Shown here one piece after another: positions 17,571-26,286 of a stretch of 64,000 bases of DNA (position 1 is the stretch's first letter; each line of letters opens with the position of its first letter). The stretch comes from Chryseobacterium sp. ON_d1 (GTDB lineage Bacteria; Bacteroidota; Bacteroidia; Flavobacteriales; Weeksellaceae), in NCBI RefSeq assembly GCF_006829085.1, contig NZ_BJTC01000006.1:62001-126000 (forward strand), given 5' to 3'. Both the position numbers and the translations under genes were made by a program. The notes under the pieces are model-generated. The model was not told the DNA's origin, did not search any database, and worked only from the letters and a program-made list of their open reading frames with translations.

Positions 17571-17840
17571 CGGAGCCACGAAGTGGTGACGTAAAAAGCA
17601 AAGGGTTTTAAGCCCTTTGAAACAGAGATAAATAGGCATACATCAGCAATCAAAAACAACATCATACAATCAAAAATTTCAAGGAAGAGTTTTTAATGTT
17701 TCTTAGAAATTATGATATGGAATTTGATGAAAGATATGTCTGGGATTAATATTTCGCTCTTTCAGAGCTCAGATAAACAAACATTAATTCAGACAAAGAC
17801 CTGCAGTCTTTGCTAATTATAGCGCCACTTCGTGGCTCAT
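17571..17840. repeat. intergenic palindromic element with nested hairpins
   Basis: The ends are inverted repeats: GAGCCACGAAGTGG near 17576-17589 and CCACTTCGTGGCTC near 17825-17838. Inside are three short hairpins: AAAGGG-TTTTAAG-CCCTTT (about 17600-17620), GCTCT-TTC-AGAGC (about 17757-17770) and AAAGAC-CTGCA-GTCTTT (about 17798-17815). No protein is encoded. The layout suggests a small non-autonomous mobile element or REP-like repeat inserted between tsaD and rsmE; its right end is 15 bases from the rsmE start codon. Confidence 0.65.
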
Positions 17841-17852
17841 AAAAAAAAGAAA

Positions 17853-18548
17853 ATGAAATTATTCTACGGAGAAATAACAGATCAAAAAGTCAGCATCAAC
17901 GATGAAGAGCAGCAGCATATTGTGAAAGTTCTTCGGATGAAAGATGGAGAGGATATTCATGTGACAGATGGCAAAGGAAAACTGGCTTCCGGAAAACTCA
18001 TTATAGAAGGGAAGAAAGCTGGTATTGAAATTTCAGAGATCAAAGAAAATATGCCTGAATTCAACCCCAGGCTTCATATTGCCATTGCTCCTACCAAAAA
18101 TATTGACAGGATCGAATTCTTTGTGGAAAAAGCTGTGGAAATGGGCATTTCTGAGATTACGATCCTGCAGACTGAGAAAACAGAACGTAAAAACGTCAAT
18201 ATTGATAAGATCAGGAAACAAGCTGTTGCGGCATCAAAGCAAAGTTTGAGATTTCATTTTCCGGTTATCAATGATTTAATTAAAATTCAGGATTTCCTGA
18301 AAAGTATTGATCCGGAACATACTTTTGTAGCCCATTGCCATGAAGACCTGGAAAGAATTGCTCTGAAAAATATTCCTAAGATGGAAAAGCTTACATTTTT
18401 AATAGGTCCGGAAGGTGATTTTTCTGAAAAGGAGATTGCATTTTTAGCAGAAAATAAGGTAAGAGCTGTATCACTTGGGAATCAAAGACTGAGAACGGAA
18501 ACAGCTGGCGTTTTTGTGGCAGCATGGAATTATTATAATATGATATAA
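17853..18548 (+). CDS. rsmE: 16S rRNA (uracil1498-N3)-methyltransferase
   Basis: The 231-residue protein starts MKLFYGEITD; an earlier Met at 17832 would add seven residues (MAHKKKK) read from the end of the repeat element, and is rejected. An N-terminal PUA-like domain (QQHIVKVLRMKDGEDIHVTDG) is followed by the SPOUT knot with KAVEMGISEITILQTEKTER, LIGPEGDFSEKE and LGNQRLRTETA, the conserved SAM-binding motifs. It methylates U1498 of 16S rRNA in the assembled 30S subunit. It converges on trmH with a shared terminator. Confidence 0.96.
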   Translation: MKLFYGEITDQKVSINDEEQQHIVKVLRMKDGEDIHVTDGKGKLASGKLIIEGKKAGIEISEIKENMPEFNPRLHIAIAPTKNIDRIEFFVEKAVEMGISEITILQTEKTERKNVNIDKIRKQAVAASKQSLRFHFPVINDLIKIQDFLKSIDPEHTFVAHCHEDLERIALKNIPKMEKLTFLIGPEGDFSEKEIAFLAENKVRAVSLGNQRLRTETAGVFVAAWNYYNMI

Positions 18549-18552
18549 ATAT

Positions 18553-18580
18553 AAAGAGAAGGTTGCTCAACCTTCTCTTT
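18553..18580. terminator. bidirectional terminator between rsmE and trmH
   Basis: AAAGAGAAGGTT and AACCTTCTCTTT form a 12-base stem with a GCTC loop, followed by T on the plus strand. It lies 4 bases after the rsmE stop and 16 bases before the trmH stop. Confidence 0.9.
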
Positions 18581-18595
18581 TTTATTTCAGATTGA

Positions 18596-19270
18596 CTATT
18601 TCCAGTCAATATTATTTTCTTTCAGATATTTTTCAAAAATCTGCTGTCCGCTTCTGATTGAATTCACTGCCCAAAGGATTTTCATCCTTAAAAGTTTATC
18701 TTCATTCAATTTATAGTCGATATCAGATTTTATCAGTTTCTGTTTCAATTCATACATACAGATTGAAGCCGCTACAGAAACATTGAAGCTTCTTGTAAAG
18801 CCATACATCGGAATCGCCAGCGTTTCATCCGCAAAATCTAAAATCTCCTGAGAAACACCTTCCATTTCAGTTCCAAAAACCAAAGCAATAGGTTCTGTTA
18901 CTTCATATTCAGGAAGCATTTTAGCATTATTCTCCAGTGAAACAGCCACTATTTTGTATCCTCTGTCTTTAATATTCTGAAAAGATTCCATATTCCGGGG
19001 AAGTTTTTCAACCTCAACCCATGTATCTGCTCCCTTTGTTACGCGAAGATTAGGCTCAAAACTATATTCTTCCTGTAAGGCCACCACTTTATGAAAACCG
19101 CAAGCTTCTACAGAGCGTACAATTGCCGCTGCATTTCTAAACTGATAGACATCTTCCACTACCGGAAGCACAAAGTCTGAACTTTCTTTGGAGAAATGTT
19201 CAATTTTAGCCAGTCTTTCTTCGGTCAAAAACTGTTTTAAATATTCAAAAGTTTGCGCTAAATCACTCAT
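18596..19270 (-). CDS. trmH: tRNA (guanosine-2'-O-)-methyltransferase TrmH-like
   Basis: The 224-residue protein begins MSDLAQTFEYLKQ (a Met two codons earlier, base 19276, is the alternative). The three SpoU/TrmH motifs are present: FRNAAAIVRSVEACG (about residues 47-61), LVFGTEMEGVSQE (about 130-142) and IPMYGFTRSFNVSVAAS (about 152-168). A helical C-terminal extension (KLLRMKILWAVNSIRSGQ) is typical of TrmH, which methylates G18 of tRNA. Members of the group also act on rRNA, so the exact substrate is not certain. The cytoplasmic enzyme is encoded head-to-head with ansA. Confidence 0.9.
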   Translation of the reverse strand: MSDLAQTFEYLKQFLTEERLAKIEHFSKESSDFVLPVVEDVYQFRNAAAIVRSVEACGFHKVVALQEEYSFEPNLRVTKGADTWVEVEKLPRNMESFQNIKDRGYKIVAVSLENNAKMLPEYEVTEPIALVFGTEMEGVSQEILDFADETLAIPMYGFTRSFNVSVAASICMYELKQKLIKSDIDYKLNEDKLLRMKILWAVNSIRSGQQIFEKYLKENNIDWK

Positions 19271-19439
19271 CCGCATTTAGTTATTTTTTTTCATTAGCCC
19301 CATAAAACGTCAACAATTTCCATTTTATTTTTATAAAATTTCACGATAAGCGTTTCATCCATTTTCAAATCTTTGCAAATTAACGTAATTTTGGCCTATG
19401 AACCCTAATCGGGCTCCAATTCTTAATTAAAATTAGTAC

Positions 19440-20456
19440 ATGAAGCGAAAAGTCCTGCTCATCTATACCGGTGGAACCATCGGAATGGAAAAAGATTACG
19501 AAACCGGAAGTCTCCGTGCCTTTGATTTTGGTAATATATTTGAAAAGATGCCTGAAATGAGGCTCATGGAATGTGAAGTCTTTGTTCATCCTTTCGCCAA
19601 ACCGCTAGACTCTTCGGATATGGGGCCTGAAGAATGGAGGGTTATCGCCAATTATATTCACAAAAATTATAATGATTATGACGGCTTCCTGATCCTTCAC
19701 GGAACCGACACCATGTCTTACACGGCTTCAGCACTGAGTTTCATGCTAAAAGGGTTAAGAAAACCGGTGATCATGACCGGTTCTCAGCTTCCGATTGGTG
19801 ACCTGAGAACAGATGCCAAAGAAAATCTGCTGACCAGCCTTTATTATGCCAGCCTCTATGAAAATGATGAAGCGGTTATTCAGGAGGTTGCCATTTACTT
19901 TGAGTACAAATTGTTAAGAGGAAACAGAACATTGAAATATTCTGCAGAATATTTTGATGCGTACGCAAGTCCGAATTACCCAATTCTTGGTCAGTCAGGA
20001 GTTCATTTGAATATTATCAAAGACAACTTATTCCGCTGTGACCCTACAGTAGAATTTCATGTTGATGAGCATATTTCCGAAGATATTTTATTCTGGAGAA
20101 TTTTCCCTGGTATGCATTTGAGCCATTTCAGAGAAATCCCTAAAATGAAGGTTCTGATTCTTCAGGTGTTCGGTTCAGGAACAATTTTCAGCAGTGAAAA
20201 AACACAGGAAACACTTCAGGAAATCAGAAACAACGGAACTGAGATTGTGGTGGTAAGCCAATGTATTTCAGGAGGTATCTCATTTGGAAAGTATGAAAAC
20301 AGCAATGTTTTTTCAAGAATTGGCGCCATCAGCGGAAGAGATATGACTGCGGAAACGGCTATTACCAAAGCCATGCACCTTATAGATAATCCAAGCTATA
20401 CCGGAAGCTTTGCAGATAATTTCACCAGAAGCCTTTGTGGAGAAATTACAGATTAA
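19440..20456 (+). CDS. ansA: type I L-asparaginase
   Basis: The 338-residue protein has no signal peptide, consistent with the cytoplasmic type I enzyme. The N-terminal catalytic Thr is in YTGGTIGM (Thr12), and the second catalytic box is LHGTDTMSYTASALSFM (Thr89, Asp90). The flexible dimer segment IMTGSQLPIGDLRTDAKENL and the C-terminal SQCISGGISFGKYENS follow. It hydrolyses asparagine to aspartate and ammonia. It is head-to-head with trmH and 55 bases upstream of tRNA-Ser. Confidence 0.95.
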   Translation: MKRKVLLIYTGGTIGMEKDYETGSLRAFDFGNIFEKMPEMRLMECEVFVHPFAKPLDSSDMGPEEWRVIANYIHKNYNDYDGFLILHGTDTMSYTASALSFMLKGLRKPVIMTGSQLPIGDLRTDAKENLLTSLYYASLYENDEAVIQEVAIYFEYKLLRGNRTLKYSAEYFDAYASPNYPILGQSGVHLNIIKDNLFRCDPTVEFHVDEHISEDILFWRIFPGMHLSHFREIPKMKVLILQVFGSGTIFSSEKTQETLQEIRNNGTEIVVVSQCISGGISFGKYENSNVFSRIGAISGRDMTAETAITKAMHLIDNPSYTGSFADNFTRSLCGEITD

Positions 20457-20469
20457 ATTGCAATAATAA

Positions 20470-20500
20470 TTTGGATATTCCAGAAAATACACTATTTTTG
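20470..20500 (+). promoter_or_regulatory. Bacteroidota promoter of tRNA-Ser
   Basis: TTTG at 20470-20473 (-33 element) and TATTTTTG at 20493-20500 (-7 element, TAnnTTTG) are separated by 19 bases, exactly the consensus spacing. The tRNA begins 12 bases downstream. Confidence 0.85.
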
Positions 20501-20511
20501 CAATCTCAAAA

Positions 20512-20598
20512 AGAAAGGTGTCCGAGTGGTTGAAGGAGCTACCCTGGAAAGGTAGTATACGGGTAACTGTATCGAGGGTTCGAATCCCTTCCTTTCTG
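20512..20598 (+). tRNA. tRNA-Ser (GGA anticodon)
   Basis: The 87-base cloverleaf has a 7-bp acceptor stem AGAAAGG/CCTTTCT, discriminator G, an anticodon loop with GGA flanked by CTACC/GGTAG, a long variable arm (TATACGGGTAACTGTA) typical of class II tRNA, and the T arm GGGTTCGAATCCC. CCA is not encoded. A terminator follows directly. Confidence 0.97.
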
Positions 20599-20607
20599 CA
20601 AGAAACT

Positions 20608-20640
20608 AAATCCTGTGCTAATGATTAGCACAGGATTTTT
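20608..20640 (+). terminator. terminator after tRNA-Ser
   Basis: AAATCCTGTGCTAAT pairs with ATTAGCACAGGATTT and is followed by a T run. It begins 10 bases after the tRNA. Confidence 0.92.
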
Positions 20641-20776
20641 TATGAACTGAATTTTTTGATTATTAACCTATAGGTATTTCTACTCAGTATAATAATTGGT
20701 AGTTTCTACGCTACCATTTCTTCTTTGTACTTCGTTACTTTGAACTACAATCTAATCAACTAAAAACAACCTAATC

Positions 20777-21193
20777 ATGACATCAACAAGTGTAAATGCG
20801 AATTCTTCAGGTCAGTTAGTCCTGGGAAACGGAGCACAGTTCTGGGTATACCTTTCACCACAAAATGAAACTTCCAGAATGATCTCTACATGGCGTGTAA
20901 CCTTTTCACAGGGAGACTGGAGCGACTTTATCTCTAGTGAAAACCCTACCAAACAAATTCAGACCCCTAATCTTTCAGGGATCTTTGATATCAAAGTGGA
21001 ATTGTTAAGCGGATCTACGGGTACATGGCGTCAGATTCCGCCTCAGACAGGAAGTAATAATGAAATAGGATGTAACTCCAACTGTGCTTCTATGGTAGGC
21101 ATCGTTGCTGACAGCACGCATCCTCCTGTTGGAGCGATCAACGCCCATTTCTGGACAACATGGGACGCCATGTGCGGAGTAAGACAGAACTAA
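20777..21193 (+). CDS. 138-residue protein of unknown function
   Basis: The product starts MTSTSVNANSSGQLVLGNG and has no signal peptide or transmembrane helix. It is rich in Ser, Thr, Gly and aromatic residues (TWRVTFSQGDWSDFISSE), with three Cys near the C-terminus (GCNSNCASM and AMCGVRQN). The strand-like alternation suggests a small beta-sandwich. An in-frame ATG follows a short AT-rich leader, and a 15-bp hairpin lies downstream, so it is probably a single-gene unit. I do not recognise the family. Confidence 0.7.
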   Translation: MTSTSVNANSSGQLVLGNGAQFWVYLSPQNETSRMISTWRVTFSQGDWSDFISSENPTKQIQTPNLSGIFDIKVELLSGSTGTWRQIPPQTGSNNEIGCNSNCASMVGIVADSTHPPVGAINAHFWTTWDAMCGVRQN

Positions 21194-21215
21194 TATAAAT
21201 AAACAGTCTATAGCC

Positions 21216-21248
21216 AAATAGCCACAATATGCTGCATATTGTGGCTAT
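21216..21248. terminator. hairpin after the 138-residue protein gene
   Basis: AATAGCCACAATATG and CATATTGTGGCTATT form a perfect 15-bp stem with a CTG loop, 22 bases after the stop. No T run follows, so it may act as an mRNA 3'-end stabiliser as much as a terminator. Confidence 0.7.
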
Positions 21249-21610
21249 TCACTGTTTAAAAGCATTTCTTTTTGTCATTATTAATGATAAGGTTATTTAA
21301 GCTTTACCCAACCACAAAAGTCACAGAAGGTTTTATTTAAAACACTTGATTTCACTTCAGTAAGTTTAAAATAATCCCGCAGAAAAGATTTCGTAAAACT
21401 TAGGAGCATTTATTACGCATAAGGTTTGATTCTGAAAAAACTTAAGTGTTTAAAACTTTTGTGCCTTTTGACTTCGTCGAATCTTCGATTTGTAGTTAAA
21501 ATAATGATTATAAAAGTTAAAACAACCTCGATTTGAAAATCCTATCGGTACAATAATTTCAGAATTTCATTTTTCACTAAATTTGCTCCCAAAATACGAT
21601 TCAATCAAAT
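21249..21610. other. intergenic region with degenerate dispersed-repeat-like sequence
   Basis: About 360 bases without a supported gene. Phrases such as CACAAAAGTCACAGAAGG (about 21311) and CTTTTGTGCCTTTTGAC (about 21457) resemble the short ACAAAAG/GCAAAG-type intergenic repeats seen also at 27.1 and 29.7 kb. No clear promoter was identified. Confidence 0.4.
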
Positions 21611-22345
21611 ATGTATACCCTAAAGACAGCATTCTCATTGCTGTTACTTTCAGCATTTTTTCTATTGCCCCAATCTGCAAAAGCCAGTGCCTATTGGATG
21701 GAAATTCACGGATCAGGAAAATTAAAAGATCCTGTAAATATTCAGGTATGTTATGGTTTTATTGATGACCTTAGTGAGCGTCACCGGACCACTGGACCCG
21801 AATTTCAGAGGATCAAAGATTTTATTTTTTTTCTTTTTAATGCCAGAGGTGAAAAATTAAAAATCGAATTACAGCCTAAAGGAGATCATTGGGAAGGAAC
21901 TTTTACTCCAGACCAGGAAGGAACTTATAGAATTTTAGGAATGAATGACCAGCAACCCGTTCTGGTAAGGTCTCAAAATCCGCAGGAAAATGTAAGGCCC
22001 ATTGATTTTATGTGCGGAGCTTATCAGGTGGGAATCCCATCTAATAACAATCCACCACTTCCATTGATGGATATACGGCTTTCTGAAAAAAACGGCGTTT
22101 ATACCATTTTTCCTTACCGCAATATGAAACCTGCAGAGAAAGGAACAATGCTTAGGATCTTTAACCCTGAAAACTGGGAAAAGAATATTCCGGTAAATGA
22201 GAATCATAAAGCTTTCTTTAAACCTACCATGCGAGGGCTTTATGTAATCAGACAGGATTGGCAGGAGAATACTTCCGGAGTATTTCAGGGAACCCCTTAC
22301 ACAAAGATAAGATACCGTAATAATTACTGTCTCTGGAGGAATTAA
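21611..22345 (+). CDS. exported protein, possibly DUF4198-like
   Basis: The 244-residue protein has a clear Sec signal peptide (LLLLSAFFLLPQSAKASA, cleavage near residue 26). The mature part begins with YWMEIHGSGKLKDPVNIQVCYGF, and GTFTPDQEGTYRILGMNDQQP follows; both recall the metal-transport-associated DUF4198 proteins (an aromatic-Trp-Met/Leu-Glu start and a G-x-Y-x-hydrophobic beta strand). The match is weak. It converges on a TonB-dependent receptor gene, which would fit a role in metal or siderophore uptake in the periplasm. Confidence 0.6.
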   Translation: MYTLKTAFSLLLLSAFFLLPQSAKASAYWMEIHGSGKLKDPVNIQVCYGFIDDLSERHRTTGPEFQRIKDFIFFLFNARGEKLKIELQPKGDHWEGTFTPDQEGTYRILGMNDQQPVLVRSQNPQENVRPIDFMCGAYQVGIPSNNNPPLPLMDIRLSEKNGVYTIFPYRNMKPAEKGTMLRIFNPENWEKNIPVNENHKAFFKPTMRGLYVIRQDWQENTSGVFQGTPYTKIRYRNNYCLWRN

Positions 22346-22367
22346 GGAAACTTAGAAAATCTTTATA

Positions 22368-22407
22368 ATATAAAAGTCCCGGATCTCTGAATCCGGGACT
22401 TTTATAT
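22368..22407. terminator. bidirectional terminator
   Basis: A 17-bp stem (ATATAAAAGTCCCGGAT paired with ATCCGGGACTTTTATAT) with a CTCTGA loop sits between the converging DUF4198-like gene and the TonB receptor gene. The A/T tracts at its ends can serve both directions. Confidence 0.88.
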
Positions 22408-22424
22408 CAACTATTCAACCTTAT

Positions 22425-24893
22425 TTAGAATTTCAAGGAAACGCTTCCAAGAAAACGTGATGGAGCCTGTGGAGTCAAACGCACAGACCATGCTTTTTCG
22501 TTGGTAATATTGTCAAATTTCAGTCCTACTCTATATTTTGGCTGATCGTAGAAAATACCTAGATCAAACATTTTGTAAGACGGAATAATCACTTTAGTTG
22601 TTTGTGTATTGGTCTGATATGAAGAGGATCCCATATTTCCGCCGCCACCTATTCCCAGACCTTTTAATTTTCCTTGAGGAATACGGTAACTGATCCAGAA
22701 GTTGAACATATTGGCAGGACCGGACAATGCAGGCCTTAAACCATTGACCGAAGGGTTGGCATTGGTATATTTACTGTCATTATACGCATATCCGGCCACA
22801 ACATTGAATCCGTCAAACGGGTTGGCCGTCAGCTCAGCCTCTATTCCTTTACTCACCTGTGTCCCATCCTGTATGGAATAATTAATATCATCCGGGTTGG
22901 TTCTTAAAATATTATCCACCCGTATATTGTAATAGCTTAAAGTACCTACAAGTCTGTGATTGAAAACATCTGCCTTTACTCCAAATTCCAGCTGATTGGC
23001 ATATTCAGGCTTGAAGATATTCCCGTTGATATCTGTTCCACTTACGTTATTAAAACCATTCATATAGTTCCCAAACAGAGAAAGTTTATTTTTCAATACT
23101 TCATAAACGATGCCCATTTTAGGTGAAAAAGCGGTCTGCCCATAAGGCCCGGATTGCGTTCCACTGTTGCTAAGGCCTCCTTTGATTTCTCCCGTCGTAA
23201 TATCATAAACTCCTTTAAACTGAAACCGGTCTACCCTCAAACTGGCCATTACCATCAGTTGATCCGTAATATTAAAAACATCTGAGATATAAGCAGCATA
23301 GGTATTGTCACTATTATTTTCCTTTCTGAAAGCAGAAGTAGCTGTAAGCGCATCGATTATATTGCTGTTGACTCTGAAGTCCGGTGACGGATGAACAAAA
23401 TTAAATACTTTGGTGTTGGTATGATAACGGTCAAAATGATTGGAATTGTTATAAAAGTCCAATCCAACAACCATTCTGTTTCTGAAACGTCCGATACGGA
23501 AATCTCCGATAAAGTTCTGCTGAATATTGGTTGCAATAAATGAAGTCGTTCCCACCATAACCTGAGCACTTGCCGTAGAATCTGTCTTCCCATTGATGGC
23601 TGAAATATATCCGTTGATTGTAGATCGTGCCCGTGATAATATTGTCTGAGACGTCCAGTTTTCTGAAACTTTATAATTCATCTGCGCAAAAATGTTCAGC
23701 ATCTGTGTTTCATAAGCCAGGTCATCACCCAGAAATTTTTTATAGTAAGGAAATTTCATATCCGCAATGGACTGAATTTTATTACTTCCTGTATATGGAT
23801 TGAAGCGGACAACCGATGTTCCTTTTGCCTGGTTGAATTCCACATCTAACAGAAGGGACATGCGGTCATTAATCTGATAGGAAAAGCTCGGCGCAATCGC
23901 CAGAGAATTGGTAAACCCAAGATCCTGGAAACTCTTTTCAAAGGTGCCTGCGGCGTTAAGACGGAAAAGAGCAGTTCTGTCTTTGTTCACCGGTGTATTG
24001 ACATCTACTGTCAGCCTGTTGTAATTCCAGCTTCCTCCTACATACCCTGCTTCACCACCAAAATCATTGTAAGGCTTTTTGGTCACCCTGTTGTATACTC
24101 CTCCGTAACTGCTGGCCACACTCTTTCCGAATAAAGTAGCTGAAGGTCCTTTAATAGCTTCTATACGTTCAAGGTTTACAGGATCTATTACTGAAAACGC
24201 AGCCCCTGCTACTCCATTTCTGGCGTTAGGCTCTGTTTCAAATCCTCTTGAACGGAATGTCACCCTTCCCTGATTGGCAATCATAGGAACTCCTGCTCCC
24301 GGTACATTTTTGGAAATGCTTCCCAGATCTACAGCAACCTGTTCCTGAAATAATTCTTTGGTAACCGTATTGTATACCTGCGGATTTTCTAAATTTTTCA
24401 AGGGCAGTCTGGCTACAAAACCACTTTCTTTTTTCGAAAAACGGTTTGTGTTTTTCATAATGACCACTTCCTGTATAGCCTGAATATTTTCTTTGGTCAG
24501 CTGATAATCCAGTGTGGTTGTTTCCCCAGCTTTTACCTCCACCGGAAGGCGAACTTCTTTGGTTCCAAGAATCTGTAGCTTTAGGGTATATGAACCGGCA
24601 TTCAGATTGGCAAAATGATAATATCCTTCATCATCTGTAAGGGTCTGGCGATTTGCTTCCGGCAACGAAACAGATATTGCCCTCAACGGCTGTCCATCTA
24701 CCATATTTACTTTTCCCGAGATCCCACCCTGTAAATTCTGAGCATGTATTGTCATTAACCCTATCAGAGAGAATAAAAAAATAAAAAATGGCTTTGACCA
24801 CTGTGGTTTCTGTATTGAAATATCATTTTGCTTCGTTCCCACGGAATGAGCCATATATCCTTCAGCAGACATACATTCATTAGATTGCATCAT
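22425..24893 (-). CDS. TonB-dependent siderophore-type receptor
   Basis: The 822-residue outer-membrane protein has a long N-terminus before its signal helix (FIFLFSLIGLMTIHAQ). The order is a carboxypeptidase-regulatory-like domain (about residues 55-140, GGISGKVNMVDGQPL and YYHFANLNAGSYTL), a plug domain (AVDLGSISKNVPGAG, VTFRSRGFETEPNARNG, IEAIKGPSATLFGKSVASSY) and a 22-strand barrel ending in RFLGSVSLKF, with the usual terminal Phe. The plug motifs are of the ferric-siderophore (FhuA/FhuE) type. The ligand is unknown. The first 35 residues may be untranslated if a later Met is used. Confidence 0.9.
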   Translation of the reverse strand: MMQSNECMSAEGYMAHSVGTKQNDISIQKPQWSKPFFIFLFSLIGLMTIHAQNLQGGISGKVNMVDGQPLRAISVSLPEANRQTLTDDEGYYHFANLNAGSYTLKLQILGTKEVRLPVEVKAGETTTLDYQLTKENIQAIQEVVIMKNTNRFSKKESGFVARLPLKNLENPQVYNTVTKELFQEQVAVDLGSISKNVPGAGVPMIANQGRVTFRSRGFETEPNARNGVAGAAFSVIDPVNLERIEAIKGPSATLFGKSVASSYGGVYNRVTKKPYNDFGGEAGYVGGSWNYNRLTVDVNTPVNKDRTALFRLNAAGTFEKSFQDLGFTNSLAIAPSFSYQINDRMSLLLDVEFNQAKGTSVVRFNPYTGSNKIQSIADMKFPYYKKFLGDDLAYETQMLNIFAQMNYKVSENWTSQTILSRARSTINGYISAINGKTDSTASAQVMVGTTSFIATNIQQNFIGDFRIGRFRNRMVVGLDFYNNSNHFDRYHTNTKVFNFVHPSPDFRVNSNIIDALTATSAFRKENNSDNTYAAYISDVFNITDQLMVMASLRVDRFQFKGVYDITTGEIKGGLSNSGTQSGPYGQTAFSPKMGIVYEVLKNKLSLFGNYMNGFNNVSGTDINGNIFKPEYANQLEFGVKADVFNHRLVGTLSYYNIRVDNILRTNPDDINYSIQDGTQVSKGIEAELTANPFDGFNVVAGYAYNDSKYTNANPSVNGLRPALSGPANMFNFWISYRIPQGKLKGLGIGGGGNMGSSSYQTNTQTTKVIIPSYKMFDLGIFYDQPKYRVGLKFDNITNEKAWSVRLTPQAPSRFLGSVSLKF

Positions 24894-25380
24894 TTTTTCA
24901 GCCTTATTTAAAGTGATTATAAATAAAGGTGCAAAATAACGGAATCATAAACTCTCCCACAATATTAATTTGAATTATTCTAAATAAATTTTAAAATCTA
25001 TAGAATCCAGGTTCTGGCAATTTTAGAAACACCCACTAAAACAGGGGCTTAATCGTTATCCAGCCTTCAATAAAGAATGGTAAGCTGACTTTTCCACATG
25101 TTGTTAATAAATTATCCACATGTTATCCACAATTTTATTAATTATGAAAATAAGAAAAGGTTTTTAAAAGCTCCTGTTCCTAATTCTATCCTAAATCAGA
25201 TGTTTATTTTGTCTTGATTTTAAACAGTATTAAAAGATTTTGAATAAACATTTTATGAACAAAGCCAATAATTTTACGACAATAAAGTATTCTCTCTGCG
25301 TATCAGCGGTATTCTTTTCCATCTTATGGTTTCGCAGTCATTTAAAATTAGCCGTAAAACAGCTATCCACATTATTGAGC
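24894..25380. other. intergenic region with tandem DnaA-box-like sites
   Basis: Two perfect TTATCCACA nonamers at 25112-25120 and 25123-25131 are separated by two bases and flanked by near matches (TTTTCCACA about 25090, GTTATCCAG about 25050, CTATCCACA about 25363) within AT-rich DNA. An open frame reaching upstream from 25381 to 25240 probably is leader sequence. The transcription starts of the divergent receptor and DUF2490 genes should lie here. Confidence 0.5.
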
Positions 25381-26175
25381 ATGAAGAAAATTTTTGCAGT
25401 ATTAATTGTATTGGGGTGCATAGGAACCACCATCAAAGCACAGATCAGCCCACCAGGGTTAGGAGATGCCAACAATGCATTCTGGGGTGCCTTTGGTATT
25501 AAGCAGCAACTGGACTCTCTGGGGAAAAAACAGGCTTTGAGCTATGTTGCCATCGGGAGAAAAAGCAGCCCGGATCATCATAATCTGTTTTCGAAGCAGG
25601 CCATCATTGTTTTAAATCATGAAGTGTATCATTCCTTTGCCCCTCACCAGCAGTATAGCTATGCTTTAAGTTACCGACGCCAGCCACAGTATGAAAGTAC
25701 AGCCCCTTATGATAAAGAATACACAGAACAGGAATTCAGGATTTACGGAAGATATGCATACACATTTGATCTTGGAAAAAGATGGAAACTGAAAAATGTG
25801 ATAAGGCAGGAATTCAGGAAGTTTTTTGATGCAGACTTTCATAAAGCAGAGGAAGATTTTCAGCTAAGAACCCGTATTAAAAGCCAATTAACATATAACT
25901 TATCTCCAAAAAACAATCAGAAGCTGGCACTAAGCGCAGAAGCTCTTTTTTCCATAAGCCACCTCAATGACGCGGATTCGGAGTGGACCCCGTTCGGGTA
26001 TCGTGAAATGCGGATTGCAGCTTACTATATATTGACCATTCCAAACTCTCCTTTTACGGTAGATTTAGGGTATATGGATGATCTGATCCGAGGCAGCAGA
26101 AGCATTCATCATGGAGGCGTTCATTATCTGGCAGCTGATCTGATCTGGAATATTCCTTACAGAAAGAGACAGTAA
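25381..26175 (+). CDS. DUF2490-like outer-membrane protein
   Basis: The 264-residue product starts MKKIFAVLIVLGCIGTTIKAQ, a good signal peptide; a Met at 25240 would place 47 residues in front of it and is rejected. The mature protein alternates hydrophobic and polar residues in barrel-like strands (LSYVAIGRKS, YSYALSYRRQ, FRIYGRYAYTFDLGKRWKLKNVIRQEF) and ends with IWNIPYRKRQ. DUF2490 proteins have this length, an early W and a Y-R-rich repeated pattern. It is probably a small beta-barrel of unknown function. Confidence 0.7.
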   Translation: MKKIFAVLIVLGCIGTTIKAQISPPGLGDANNAFWGAFGIKQQLDSLGKKQALSYVAIGRKSSPDHHNLFSKQAIIVLNHEVYHSFAPHQQYSYALSYRRQPQYESTAPYDKEYTEQEFRIYGRYAYTFDLGKRWKLKNVIRQEFRKFFDADFHKAEEDFQLRTRIKSQLTYNLSPKNNQKLALSAEALFSISHLNDADSEWTPFGYREMRIAAYYILTIPNSPFTVDLGYMDDLIRGSRSIHHGGVHYLAADLIWNIPYRKRQ

Positions 26176-26193
26176 AAAAATTCTCATTTTTAC

Positions 26194-26232
26194 AAACAAA
26201 ATCCCAATCATCACTGACTGGGATTTTTGTTT
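26194..26232. terminator. bidirectional terminator
   Basis: AAACAAAATCCCA and TGGGATTTTTGTTT form an imperfect 13-bp stem around ATCATCACTGAC, between two converging genes. Poly-A/T flanks fit use in both directions. Confidence 0.75.
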
Positions 26233-26286
26233 GAAAAACATAAGTTTTTCCACAATATAATTAAGTATGAATGTTTGGTGTATAAT

